Program-made: the position numbers and the translations under genes
IMG/VR virus record: IMGVR_UViG_3300044640_001290
Location: 1-31,995 of that record
Origin: a virus
Reading direction: 5' to 3' (one strand)
Length of the DNA: 31,995 bases
Shown: piece by piece, positions 1 to 8,371 of the stretch
How positions within the stretch are numbered: the first letter of the stretch is position 1
Layout: every line of letters starts with the position of its first letter
Notes under the pieces: generated by a model
What the model saw: only the letters and a program-made list of their open reading frames with translations
What the model was told of the DNA's origin: nothing
Databases searched by the model: none

Positions 1-1173
1 AGTGAATGTGTTTGTTGCTATATTCCATTTCCATATAGTTCCAGGGTTAAGACCCATAGAAGAACCACCATTACTACATGTACCATATAATTCTCCTGCT
101 ATTTCAACAAGTCCTGAACTAGGAGTATTACCATACGTGGTACTATCATCAAAATTAAATAAAATCTTAACTTGCTCTGTAACAGGATCCATTGAGAACA
201 ATTGTCCATCATATTTAGGATGCGATTGCAATGTTCCATAAATCAAACCATCTGTAGCTTGCATTAATGTATTTAAATAAACTCCTCTTCCAAGAAGATT
301 ATTAAAATCAAAACATACAGGATCTGGTGTAAGGAGTATACTAGTTGGTGTAATAGGAGCTGTTGTTGCAAATAAACAAGATGAACTATCTTCTATATAA
401 AATACAGAAATACCAGTCCAATCTCCTGATGTAGGAGCTATTGTAACTGTTGTTCCTGATATACTTGTTATTGTTGCAGCTGCAGTGCTTCCTTCTGGAG
501 ATATATATCCCTTAATTACATCTCCTACAGACAGTGTTGGAAAAGGATTACATTTTCTATCTGTACTAATAAATCCAGATGTACTATCTACACCATTACT
601 AAATGTTCCTTCAGGATTAGCAGGACTTGGTGGTATAGGACCTGTTCCTCCTGTTATTTGAAGAAATGCTGGACATCCTTTAAAAGTAATGTATTGATAA
701 TGTATAACTCCTGTATATGTAGGAAAAGGAGAAACATCACTTGTAAATGTTACAATGTCACCTTCAGCAAAAATAGAACAGTCTTTTATTCTAATAGGAT
801 AGACTGTAGCACCTTCAACATAATCAAAAGAAATAGTTTCTGATTCAGCATATACATTGAAACATCCCACTCCTTGATCAGTTGTAATACACAAAGCACT
901 TGTTGCTTGTTCTCCTCTCTGCACTTCATTATCAAAATTAGGAAGTCCCTTTTCAACAAGAACATATAAAGGATCTGTACCAGAGTTTGGTCTATCAGTA
1001 ATGTTATAATAACAATCTGCAATAGTACCATTATCAATAGCAGCAATAAATTCTTCCCAAGTAATGTCTGTAAAAGTAATACACCCTTCAGATGAAGTGT
1101 TAGTAATTTTACAACAAAGACCTTTGTATTTTCTCTCAAGACTATTAAGTCTTTCTTGAATCGATTTTGGCAT
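1..1173 (-). CDS. GloVer-repeat fibre / receptor-binding protein (3' end outside window)
   Basis: The frame is open over all 391 codons from the ATG at 1173 to the left edge, so the C-terminus is missing. The N-terminus (residues 5-21, ERLNSLERKYKGLCC) is a short coiled-coil-like segment ending in CC and resembles the start of the collagen-like fibre at 5467-6789. The middle is Cys-, Thr- and Gly-rich beta-type sequence. Residues 308-330 (DGLIYGTL...GQLFSMDP) and 357-382 (IAGELYGTCSNGG...GTIWKWN) match the pattern of GloVer tandem repeats, known from Bacteroidota surface proteins and expected to form a beta-propeller-like fold. It starts 2 bp after the preceding gene, so it is the last visible member of the late operon. 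A role as a virion fibre or adhesin is inferred from position and repeats. Confidence 0.7.
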   Translation of the reverse strand, partial: MPKSIQERLNSLERKYKGLCCKITNTSSEGCITFTDITWEEFIAAIDNGTIADCYYNITDRPNSGTDPLYVLVEKGLPNFDNEVQRGEQATSALCITTDQGVGCFNVYAESETISFDYVEGATVYPIRIKDCSIFAEGDIVTFTSDVSPFPTYTGVIHYQYITFKGCPAFLQITGGTGPIPPSPANPEGTFSNGVDSTSGFISTDRKCNPFPTLSVGDVIKGYISPEGSTAAATITSISGTTVTIAPTSGDWTGISVFYIEDSSSCLFATTAPITPTSILLTPDPVCFDFNNLLGRGVYLNTLMQATDGLIYGTLQSHPKYDGQLFSMDPVTEQVKILFNFDDSTTYGNTPSSGLVEIAGELYGTCSNGGSSMGLNPGTIWKWNIATNTFT

Positions 1174-1175
1174 GA

Positions 1176-1649
1176 TTATTCAGTTTTAATTATATATTCT
1201 TTTCCTTGTTTAATAGCATTATGTATTGCTCTTTTATTACCTCTGGTTAAGATAAAATTATAGAACAGTTTGTTTTCTATTGGCACTCTGTTTTTAGACC
1301 AGTGAAGCTTGTATACAACCCCATCAGTTTCTTCATTAAGACAGTAGACAATCTTTTTTGTCGCCTTAGCTTCAGGATTTCTATCCCAAAGTTTCTTAGT
1401 TTCTTTCCAATTAGGAGGCAACATAGGAACACCATCTTTATTAAATCTTAGTTTCTTTTTTACCCCTTGTATAAATAAGGTTCCCATTCTTGCAGGAAGA
1501 GTTACCTCTTCTCCTTCAACTACCTTATTCATAAGAAATTCCATATACCCATTGGCTATGGAAATAAACTCTTTTGTCTCTGCAGGTTTTTCAACTTCTT
1601 GGAAATACCTTTTGAAAGAACTCCTAATGTTTAAATCTGTTTTTTGCAT
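1176..1649 (-). CDS. HU/IHF-like small protein of the structural operon
   Basis: 157 aa, basic. Residues 38-66 (EFLMNKVVEGEEVTLPARMG, then TLFIQGVKKK) follow the HU/IHF pattern of a helix, a short beta strand after 'G..V.L' and a 'G.lf..g.kkk' turn. The C-terminal half (WKETKKLWDRNPEAK, LHWSKNRVPI) is not a standard HU arm. crAss-like phages are known to carry IHF-like subunits among virion genes, which fits the position between a connector-like gene and a fibre gene. The ATG at 1649 overlaps the TAA of the upstream gene by one base (TAATG), which indicates translational coupling. The fold is inferred from a short motif; the protein could instead be an unrelated tail-completion protein. Confidence 0.5.
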   Translation of the reverse strand: MQKTDLNIRSSFKRYFQEVEKPAETKEFISIANGYMEFLMNKVVEGEEVTLPARMGTLFIQGVKKKLRFNKDGVPMLPPNWKETKKLWDRNPEAKATKKIVYCLNEETDGVVYKLHWSKNRVPIENKLFYNFILTRGNKRAIHNAIKQGKEYIIKTE

Positions 1650-2350
1650 TATCTACCTTCAGGTCTTTGTATGTCTCTAGAGTCATTAGATGTATCTTCT
1701 TTTCTTTGTCCAAAGATACCTATAATCTCTTGTACACATATATCAATTAGTGGTTCAATTAAATCTCCATCAATAGCAAATTCATGGTCATAAGCAGCTA
1801 CACAGTCTGTACAGTTTTGACAGTCATCACATAGTGAAGGAAAGTGCATTGCTACTAAAGGATCCTCAGCAAGTAACTTAATCTTTACTACTCCTGGAGA
1901 TTTCTTTATAGGAAAATATAAATAACCATTCTCAAATAGATACTTAGGTTTAACTCCTGTGTATTTATTACCTTTTAAATAAAGTACACCTTGTCTTGAA
2001 GTTTCTTCTATTCTCATTCCACTTTCTACAGACATAACAAAGTCAATGTAATGTCTATTAGAATCTGTCATTACTCTAGGTATCTGATGTTTAGTTCTGT
2101 ATATATCACAACCTAAATCTCCTAAACAAGAACACTCATGATTAGGTACTTTGATTAGTTCTACACAAGGTAATACTGAATAGTTCCAATCACTTATTCT
2201 TTGTTTCTTTTTAAGTTGTTGTGCAAGGAGTTGCATTCTAACTGACAAGACTTTGTTATAGACATGTCTGTCAGATAACCTAGACTCATCACTAGATACT
2301 CCTTTAGAGTAAAGAGATTGTATTCTTTCTATAACTTCTCTTACAAACAT
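1649..2350 (-). CDS. Connector/ring-type virion protein with Cys clusters
   Basis: 233 aa. The N-terminal 50 residues are helical. A central CSCLGDLGCDIYRTK segment is followed by IPRVM, and a later FPSLCDDCQNCTDCVAAYDH stretch is rich in CxxC pairs that could bind a metal. Length, the helix-beta-helix arrangement and a C-terminal helix (LIEPLIDICVQEIIGIFG) recall the head-tail ring/adaptor proteins of crAss-like podoviruses. The gene lies 1 bp after the preceding stop and overlaps the next ATG, so it is co-translated with its neighbours. It may pair with the second ring-type gene at 10649-11350. The last 20 residues are polar and probably disordered. Assignment to a ring rests on general resemblance. 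Confidence 0.5.
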   Translation of the reverse strand: MFVREVIERIQSLYSKGVSSDESRLSDRHVYNKVLSVRMQLLAQQLKKKQRISDWNYSVLPCVELIKVPNHECSCLGDLGCDIYRTKHQIPRVMTDSNRHYIDFVMSVESGMRIEETSRQGVLYLKGNKYTGVKPKYLFENGYLYFPIKKSPGVVKIKLLAEDPLVAMHFPSLCDDCQNCTDCVAAYDHEFAIDGDLIEPLIDICVQEIIGIFGQRKEDTSNDSRDIQRPEGR

Positions 2351-2351
2351 C

Positions 2352-2741
2352 TTAGTAGATTTTGAAAATTACATTATCTTTTGTAGCAACATTTAAAATA
2401 TAAAATTCTATATCCATATATTTTTCTATTGCTTTTTCTTCTACTACTTTCTTTTCTTTTGATTCATCTGGATTTAGTCTTCCTTTAGGGTTTACATTAT
2501 AAATGACTACTTTAGGATACTCTCCTTCTTTAAAAAAAGCAGTAGCTTGTTTAACAGTCCAACCTGTAAGTTTTCTAAGATGAGTTACAGTAGCAGTCTG
2601 TGTACCTGGAGTAACTAAAACTAAATCTAGTTGTTTTCCAATACCTTGTTTTTGAGCTAATTTCTTAGCATCACTAGAAAAGAAAATACTAAAGGCAGAA
2701 CCTAATGCTTTCTTAAATCTTTTTAGTTCAATGAGTTTCAT
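2352..2741 (-). CDS. Small protein resembling the ribosomal L7/L12 C-terminal domain
   Basis: 129 aa. Residues 38-80 (LDLVLVTPGTQTATVTHLRK, then LTGWTVKQATAFFKEGEYPK) follow the beta-alpha-alpha pattern of the L7/L12 C-terminal domain, in which 'k..vik.vr..tgl.L.eAk.lv' is typical. Around this are a basic N-terminus (MKLIELKRFKKALG) and an acidic/lysine segment (ESKEKKVVEEKAIEKY). No catalytic motif is visible. It lies 6 bp after the nuclease gene and 1 bp before the connector-like gene, in the late operon. If the resemblance is real, the fold is an adaptor used for protein contacts; the role in the phage is unknown. The similarity is weak and may be chance. Confidence 0.4.
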   Translation of the reverse strand: MKLIELKRFKKALGSAFSIFFSSDAKKLAQKQGIGKQLDLVLVTPGTQTATVTHLRKLTGWTVKQATAFFKEGEYPKVVIYNVNPKGRLNPDESKEKKVVEEKAIEKYMDIEFYILNVATKDNVIFKIY

Positions 2742-2747
2742 AGTATA

Positions 2748-3437
2748 TTATTTTAATAAATTTCTTACGTCTTCAGTATCTATAAGTGTATAATTTCCAT
2801 CTAATCCAAGCCATATAATAACTCTTCTTCCTACTTGTACTCCTACTTGTTCTAAGAGTATTTGGTAATAAGAAAGCTGAATTACATAATGATTTAAAGG
2901 ACAATCCAATAGGTGACTAAATACACCTGTCATTGTCTTACCTTTAAAATTCTTATACAAGTCTTTATTTGTCTTGTAGTCAGCTATTATATAGGTTTGT
3001 GTTTTTGTATCAAATAGGATGATGTCTGCTGTACCTGCATAGAGTTCTTTAAAGTGGTACATCCTAAGTTCTGCAGCTACTGGAATGATGTGTTCTGGAA
3101 CTTCTTGCCAGAACTTTACAATAGCTTCTTCTTGAGGACAAGAAGGTTTGAGGCTTCTGTCAAATTGATAAAGTTCACCAAAAGAGTGTACTCTGTGACC
3201 TCTCTCAATAGACTCTTTGTTTATGTCTAACCAATCCTGAAGTATCATAGTTTGAGGCACTCCTGTTCTCTGAGATACCTTTGCACTTACTTCATGTGCA
3301 TTAAACTTTTCATAATACTGAGAAATCAATCCTGATACTGATATCTTTATTGGTTCCTCTTCTACAAAGTACTTATGTTCTTTCTCTTCAAAACTTAAAG
3401 TACTGAATGGCTGTTTAATTCTATTCAATAATTCCAT
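2748..3437 (-). CDS. PD-(D/E)XK (RecB/Cas4-type) nuclease
   Basis: 229 aa. The RecB-family nuclease motifs occur in order: RGHRVHSFGE (GHxxH, about 80-88), a conserved Glu in AAELRM (E123), GTADIILF with D138, IADYKTNK with D153 and K155, and QLSYYQ with Q187 and Y190/191. The catalytic set D138, D153, K155 and Q187 is complete, so the enzyme is probably an active Mg-dependent DNase. Single-domain enzymes of this class in phages process recombination or replication ends or degrade DNA. It sits between holin and structural genes in the leftward late operon, which suggests a role in packaging or end processing, but the substrate cannot be read from the sequence. Confidence 0.85.
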   Translation of the reverse strand: MELLNRIKQPFSTLSFEEKEHKYFVEEEPIKISVSGLISQYYEKFNAHEVSAKVSQRTGVPQTMILQDWLDINKESIERGHRVHSFGELYQFDRSLKPSCPQEEAIVKFWQEVPEHIIPVAAELRMYHFKELYAGTADIILFDTKTQTYIIADYKTNKDLYKNFKGKTMTGVFSHLLDCPLNHYVIQLSYYQILLEQVGVQVGRRVIIWLGLDGNYTLIDTEDVRNLLK

Positions 3438-3461
3438 ACTACAAATATATGGAATTTTTTA

Positions 3462-4052
3462 TTACACGTCTTTTTGAAGTCTAGAAATTAGTCTTTTAAC
3501 TCCTGTTACCGTGTTTGTAAATTTCTTTACTATATCATACCCCATTCTTTTAAAGTTTTCAAATACAATAGAGTAAAACTCTATAGCACAACAAAAACCT
3601 ACAAAGATTAATGTGATAGTCATGTCTTCATCACTAATAGTATCTATCTTAAAAGTCTTAATAAAAAATACTTTCTCTATACCATAAATACTTAAGATAG
3701 CACTAGCATAAGTAAAAGCTTTTATAGCAGATAACTTTAGTTTGTCAGAAGATATTAATGATGTTTCTTTTAGTTTTGGATTTTCTTTTTCTGCCTGTTT
3801 CTTTTCTCTCCAAGAAGCTAAAATTCCTGTAATGAAGTCAAGTATAAAAAATAAAAACAGAAGCAATATAGCCTTCTGTACTGAAGAAAAAATAGATAAT
3901 GTTACAACAGTTCCTCCTGCTACAGCAGTTACAGGACTTGAGGTCATTGTTTTTAAACTAATTCCTAGTTTAATAAAGTACTTAGAATAAAGAGATAGCC
4001 ATTCCATGGTGCAATATTTTAATAAAAGGTGTATATATAAAAGCTGATTCAT
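3462..4052 (-). CDS. Phage holin (Holin_4 family-like)
   Basis: 196 aa with three or four hydrophobic segments (about 40-57, 60-79, 110-130, 145-163). The signature LDFITGILASWREKK (71-85) matches the 'LDyiTGilaa...k' core of the Phage_holin_4 family. A charged loop after it is typical. The product would make holes in the inner membrane so that the endolysin (21123-21701) reaches the wall. Two starts are possible: ATG at 4052 (AGGA six bases upstream, 20 bp after the previous gene) or ATG at 4007 (MEWLSLYSKYF), which would remove a 15-residue hydrophobic leader. Two in-frame starts could encode holin and antiholin forms, but this is inference. Confidence 0.8.
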   Translation of the reverse strand: MNQLLYIHLLLKYCTMEWLSLYSKYFIKLGISLKTMTSSPVTAVAGGTVVTLSIFSSVQKAILLLFLFFILDFITGILASWREKKQAEKENPKLKETSLISSDKLKLSAIKAFTYASAILSIYGIEKVFFIKTFKIDTISDEDMTITLIFVGFCCAIEFYSIVFENFKRMGYDIVKKFTNTVTGVKRLISRLQKDV

Positions 4053-4072
4053 AATCCTAAGATTTAAATAAA

Positions 4073-4210
4073 TTACTTCCCTTGACCTCTGTAAGCTTTC
4101 TTATAACTTTTAGAGTTCTTCATAGAAGATGTCTTACTTTTTGCGTGTACTCCAGGTCTACTTACTTTAGGTCTTGGAGTAAATGTTGTTGAGTTTGCTT
4201 TAACTGCCAT
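4073..4210 (-). CDS. Tiny basic conserved phage protein (45 aa)
   Basis: 45 aa, short enough to be missed. It reads MAVKANSTTF, TPRPKVSRPG, VHAKSKTSSM, KNSKSYKKAY, RGQGK. It is extremely Lys/Arg/Ser-rich with no acidic residue. Its ATG overlaps the TAA of the upstream fibre gene by one base (TAATG), and its own TAA lies 20 bp before the holin start. As far as I recall, very similar 'RPGVHAK...YKK.YRGQG' peptides recur in Bacteroidota and marine phages. The composition suggests nucleic-acid binding or an unfolded virion peptide. Function unknown; coding reality is supported by the coupling and the family resemblance. Confidence 0.8.
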   Translation of the reverse strand: MAVKANSTTFTPRPKVSRPGVHAKSKTSSMKNSKSYKKAYRGQGK

Positions 4211-5451
4211 TAGTATATCTTGTTTAAAATTAACTGATGTGAGTGTATGCTATTAGCTACATTATTAGTTAACCAAGTAGCTGTAACACTCAATGTATTA
4301 GTAATAGTCGTATCAAAATTTATAGACTCATTGTAGTCAAAAGCTTGTCCTTCAAAAGCATTACTAGAGTTTTTATTATAAATGAATTTGCCATTAGTTT
4401 GTAAATGAGCTACTCCTGCTATACCAAGATTTCTAACAGTAAAATCTGCTGTTAATTCCCAGTTTTTATCTGTAGTAGTAGGTAAGATTATAGTATCTGT
4501 TGTACCTATTATAACTCCATCAGATTTTAACTGTATAACTAATTGAGCATTATTTGCATTGCTAATTTTACCTGAAACTTTTAAATGAAAACTGTCTCCT
4601 ACCTGAAAAGAATTAGGAGGTACAGTTAAAGTACCTACTCCTGTACCAATTAGACTTCCTTCTGTAAGTCCTGTAATATAAGCAGACTCTGCAGTTTGAC
4701 AATATAAACCATAGTTTTGAGTACTAGAAACAAAAGGAATATCAGAAAGATAAGCAACTACTCCTGAAGCATCTTGAAAAGTAGCAGTCCTATTTCCTGT
4801 AAGACTAGCAGTAGAGATATTATAAGTATAAATACCTTTGAAGAATCTAATTACTCCATAACCTATATTAGCTATGTCTACTCCTGTTTTATCTCTAAAC
4901 CAAAATTTAAAGTTATTTGCAAAGATTCTTGCAAATCCAGGAGTAATTGAAAGAGGTTGAAAATTATCATATAATCCTATTGACTCTACATTAACTTCTT
5001 TATCTTCTGCAGTATCTCCTGCAGTTAAAACAGATTCTAAATCTTGATCTAAAGGTAAATCATTTAGAGTTGCATAAGGACTACTACCATCTTCTCCTTC
5101 ATTAAGAAATGCAGAAGTTGAATAAGGTTTATTTCTTAATACAGCTCTACCTGAAGTTGCATTCCAATCAGTTGGTTCTTCTTGTAGTAAATGACCTGCA
5201 CCAAGAGGTTTCCAATAAAGAACATTACTTACTGGTAATCCATCATTATTAGCAATACACTCAAATACATTTCCTTGATACCAAACTAAGTCTCCTATCT
5301 TATATTGATTGTATGTACTTAGACTATGATTACTAGACCATTCTGTAGCAGTTAATGGTACTTCTAGAGCAGACTTATTAAGTAGACATCTTACATTATA
5401 GTAAAGCCATTGAATGTCTTTTTTTATTCTATCTATTTCTAGTAGTGCCAT
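4210..5451 (-). CDS. Tail fibre protein with CBM-like module
   Basis: 413 aa. Residues 1-30 form a helix (IDRIKKDIQWLYYNVRCLL) that may be a virion anchor. Residues about 45-85 (YQ..DLVWYQGNVFECIA...LYWKPLG pattern) look like the small aromatic carbohydrate-binding modules of the CBM5/12 type common in phage fibres. The rest is beta-rich, with Thr/Asn/Gly repeats such as GTGVGTLTVPPNSFQVGDSF, and ends in HSHQLILNKIY. It is one of three consecutive fibre genes (4210-8371) and probably contributes to binding of host surface glycans. The exact fold and whether it is a head or tail fibre are unknown. Confidence 0.65.
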   Translation of the reverse strand: MALLEIDRIKKDIQWLYYNVRCLLNKSALEVPLTATEWSSNHSLSTYNQYKIGDLVWYQGNVFECIANNDGLPVSNVLYWKPLGAGHLLQEEPTDWNATSGRAVLRNKPYSTSAFLNEGEDGSSPYATLNDLPLDQDLESVLTAGDTAEDKEVNVESIGLYDNFQPLSITPGFARIFANNFKFWFRDKTGVDIANIGYGVIRFFKGIYTYNISTASLTGNRTATFQDASGVVAYLSDIPFVSSTQNYGLYCQTAESAYITGLTEGSLIGTGVGTLTVPPNSFQVGDSFHLKVSGKISNANNAQLVIQLKSDGVIIGTTDTIILPTTTDKNWELTADFTVRNLGIAGVAHLQTNGKFIYNKNSSNAFEGQAFDYNESINFDTTITNTLSVTATWLTNNVANSIHSHQLILNKIY

Positions 5452-5466
5452 AAGATTATTTATTTA

Positions 5467-6789
5467 CTAATTATAAACTCTTAATTCAACATAGACTTCT
5501 CCACCAAATCCAAGTGCTTGAAGACCAGCAAGATTACGACCTCTTAAATACATAGTATTAGCAGCTGTTCTTTCAGGATAAAACATATAAAATGCTGGTC
5601 CAGCTAGATAATTAGATGCAGAAATATATGTATTTGTATTAGTCATTATAGAGTCACCTAATAATATTTTTAAATCAGTACCATCAGTAGTTAAAGATAC
5701 AGTAGTATTTAATGTATTTTTTATTACTTGAACTGTTGATGTAAGTCCAGTAGTAACTCTTGCTACAAAAGATCCGTATTCTAATTTAGAACTTACATAT
5801 TCACATAACCAACTACCAGTTTGATCTACATTTGTAAAAACATATTCTTGACTTGGAAGTATGACAACTTCTGTTAAAGAACTTCCATCAGCTCCATTAT
5901 AATAAATTTGTCCACCTAAAACATTACCAGTAACAGCAAAGTTATATGCTCCTGCATTTGAAACAGATATTCTTGTACCAATAGGACTACTTACATCTAA
6001 AGTAACTCTTCTTAAACTTGGACCAAAATTATTTGTTACATAGTTTACTGTATAAGGAAGTACTGTGTAAGGAAAACTAATAGATGAAATTGTAAATCCA
6101 AAACTACCAGAATCAGCAGCAGGACCAGGAACTCCTTGTAAACCTTGTATACCCTGAATTCCTTGGATACCTTGTAAACCTTGTATTCCTTGTATTCCAG
6201 GAGCACCTGTAGATCCTGTTGCACCTGTGGATCCTTTAGCAGCTAATACTGACCATTTTAATGGTGTTATAGCAGGATTAGTTATTAAAGTACTATTAGA
6301 AATACAGATATAAGAAGTCCCATTAAAAGAGACTGCATCATCAATAAGATAAGATATACTAGAAACCCAAGTACCTCTCCAAGTTAAACCTTTTGCTCCA
6401 GTAGCCCCTGTAAGACCTTGTACCCCTTGAGGTCCCATAGGACCAACAGCTCCTTGATTTGCAAGTAATCCCCAACAAGAAGTATTATCATAAGGTGTTT
6501 CACATTCTGATCCGTCAGTAGTTTCACAAGTAACAAAGTAAGAAGAACCATCAAAACTTACAGCATCATTTTCACTGTAAACTACACAAGGAACAAAAGT
6601 ACCTTGCCAATTTAAACCAGTGGGTCCTACAGGACCTGGCACACCTTGTGGGCCTTGAGGACCTTGGACACCATCTATACCATCTTCTCCTGGATTTCCT
6701 TGAGGACCTGTAAAAACACTATTATCACAACAAAGAGCTCTGTTAAGTATTTTTTCTAATTTTGATATTCTTTCTTCTATTCCTGCCAT
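5467..6789 (-). CDS. Collagen-like fibre protein with two CBM-like modules
   Basis: 440 aa. The N-terminal coiled coil RISKLEKILNRALCC (8-21) resembles that of the fibre gene at 1-1173. Three Gly-X-Y collagen tracts follow at about 28-58, 112-134 and 186-222. The last is dominated by GIQGIQ and GLQ triplets, and its DNA is a run of near-identical 9-bp units. Between the tracts lie two related modules (59-110 and 135-185) with the pattern W.GT...Y...DAVSF.G.SY..C.....W..LA, of the CBM5/12-like type. The C-terminal 215 residues are beta-rich and probably form the trimeric tip. The gene ends TAG TAA, a tandem stop. Collagen repeats in phage fibres form trimeric shafts; attachment to virion and host is inferred. 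Confidence 0.75.
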   Translation of the reverse strand: MAGIEERISKLEKILNRALCCDNSVFTGPQGNPGEDGIDGVQGPQGPQGVPGPVGPTGLNWQGTFVPCVVYSENDAVSFDGSSYFVTCETTDGSECETPYDNTSCWGLLANQGAVGPMGPQGVQGLTGATGAKGLTWRGTWVSSISYLIDDAVSFNGTSYICISNSTLITNPAITPLKWSVLAAKGSTGATGSTGAPGIQGIQGLQGIQGIQGIQGLQGVPGPAADSGSFGFTISSISFPYTVLPYTVNYVTNNFGPSLRRVTLDVSSPIGTRISVSNAGAYNFAVTGNVLGGQIYYNGADGSSLTEVVILPSQEYVFTNVDQTGSWLCEYVSSKLEYGSFVARVTTGLTSTVQVIKNTLNTTVSLTTDGTDLKILLGDSIMTNTNTYISASNYLAGPAFYMFYPERTAANTMYLRGRNLAGLQALGFGGEVYVELRVYN

Positions 6790-6820
6790 GGTTATATGTA
6801 TTTACAATGTCAATGTTATT

Positions 6821-8371
6821 TTACCAAGTTGCAATAGCAACTCTTCTCCAAGTATTTGCTGCAACACACACATAAATATAGGATGCATCAACTATTATTG
6901 TTCCTACTGTTCCTGGAGAACTAGATGTAAGAGGAGCAGTTCCCATACCATCCATAAGTCTTAAGTCACCAAAGATTCCAGTAACTGTAGTTGCAGTTGT
7001 ACCTATTACAGTAGTATTAGAACCAAGTCCTCTTGCATCACAACCAATTACAATTTGATTAGTTTGATTATCAGCAGTTCCTCCTTTTGATCTTGCTCCA
7101 ATAAAAATACTTTGATTTGCTTGTGTTATTTGATCAGTATTATTATTTTGAGTAGAACCTGCATTTTGACCTAAAAATAAATTTTCACTTCCTTCTTTAA
7201 AACTTGCTCCTGCCACGTATCCTAAAGAAGTATTGTAATTTGCAACTGCAAGAGCATCTCCTAGATTGGGAGTAGCACCATATCCTACAGAAGTATTGTA
7301 ATTTCCAATTACATTACTATTTGCACAATTATAACCTATAGCAACATTATGTTTTCCAGTAGTATTTCCTCCACCAGCACTAGCTCCTACAAAAGTATTA
7401 GCCTCGCCAGTAGTGTTAAATTTAGCAGCAGCAGAACCGACTACTGTATTCCATTTTGCAGTAGCAGTAGAACCTCCAGCAATATAACCAATAAAAGTAT
7501 TTTCAGAACCTGTTGTAAGAGTTCCACCAGTAAGACAGCCTAAGATTGTATTGTTTTGAGCTGTTGTTGCATTTAACCCAGCACTTTTTCCAATAAAGGT
7601 ATTTCTAGTATCTCCCTGAGTAGGTCTAATTTCAAGTGGATTACTACTACTTGCAGAATCAGATATTACAACTAAAGGAGTATTATGAGCAGTTGGAGGC
7701 ACAATAGGAATAGTAGATTTAATTGTAGTAGCTCCTGTTACATTAGTAACACCAACTATTGTAGTTGGTCCTGTGATACCCGTAGCTCCTACTATGTTAG
7801 TAGGACTTGCTACAGTAACTAAAGATCCTGTATCTGTAATATTACTATCTATTAATTCTCCAGGAGTACTTGAATACTTAGGAACTACATTTGTAGTTCC
7901 ATGCCCTGTTACAGGTTCAATTAAAGTAGGTTGTATTCCTAATGCAGCATAAGTTTGATTTTCCCACTGAGAAGTAGATAGATTATATGCTAATAAATCA
8001 TTATCTGCAAGTGTACCAATAGTTACATCTGTAAGATCATTTAATTCATCATATACAGGAGGAGGTAAAACAGGAAAGAAATTGTATACTTTATTTGAGT
8101 AATCAATTCCAAATACAATTAAACCATTAGGATATGTAAAGTCTGATGCAACTAATCCAGTGTTTTCTTCACCTAATTGTACTTCTCTCCAAATCCATTT
8201 TGTCTTTTCATCTATACAAAATACTTCCATACTATCATGGTAAGTATAAGCTAAATTACTAGAAGTACCTAGGTTTCCTAAAGTTGCTTCATCTGGTGAA
8301 AATAGTTTAGCATCAAGAGGTACTTGAGCTGGTACTATTAAACCTGTAGGTATATTATTTACTGGATTCAT
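6821..8371 (-). CDS. Fibre protein with YadA-head-like repeats
   Basis: 516 aa. The N-terminal domain (1-150, PTGLIVPAQVPLDAKLFSPD...) is probably the virion-binding part. Residues 257-445 contain about ten degenerate repeats of the form N-T-F/V-I/V-G-x-x-A-G (for example RNTFIGKSAG, ENTFIGYIAG, ANTFVGASAG, HNVAIGYNCA), the left-handed parallel beta-roll pattern of YadA/Hia head domains. Residues 476-516 (SSSPGTVGTIIVDASYIYVC, then NTWRRVAIATW) form a C-terminal module frequent in Bacteroidota phage fibres. Its ATG overlaps the stop of the upstream gene (TAATG). A role as trimeric receptor-binding fibre is strongly suggested by the repeats, but the receptor is unknown. Confidence 0.75.
   Translation of the reverse strand: MNPVNNIPTGLIVPAQVPLDAKLFSPDEATLGNLGTSSNLAYTYHDSMEVFCIDEKTKWIWREVQLGEENTGLVASDFTYPNGLIVFGIDYSNKVYNFFPVLPPPVYDELNDLTDVTIGTLADNDLLAYNLSTSQWENQTYAALGIQPTLIEPVTGHGTTNVVPKYSSTPGELIDSNITDTGSLVTVASPTNIVGATGITGPTTIVGVTNVTGATTIKSTIPIVPPTAHNTPLVVISDSASSSNPLEIRPTQGDTRNTFIGKSAGLNATTAQNNTILGCLTGGTLTTGSENTFIGYIAGGSTATAKWNTVVGSAAAKFNTTGEANTFVGASAGGGNTTGKHNVAIGYNCANSNVIGNYNTSVGYGATPNLGDALAVANYNTSLGYVAGASFKEGSENLFLGQNAGSTQNNNTDQITQANQSIFIGARSKGGTADNQTNQIVIGCDARGLGSNTTVIGTTATTVTGIFGDLRLMDGMGTAPLTSSSPGTVGTIIVDASYIYVCVAANTWRRVAIATW

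Noticed and set aside
2-241. Short rightward open frame opposite the GloVer-repeat gene
   Set aside because: It lies opposite a long leftward coding frame with clear repeats and coupling to its neighbour, has no start context and no family features. It is a shadow frame.
786-1139. Leu-rich open frame on the same strand as the GloVer-repeat gene
   Set aside because: It is out of frame with the 391-codon gene that contains the repeats and the Cys-rich anchor. The Leu/Ile-rich product is typical of a shifted reading of AT-rich coding DNA.
6100-6250. Short tandem 9-bp repeats that could suggest a CRISPR array or satellite
   Set aside because: They are collagen Gly-X-Y codons (mainly GIQ and GLQ) in a reading frame, with no spacers.
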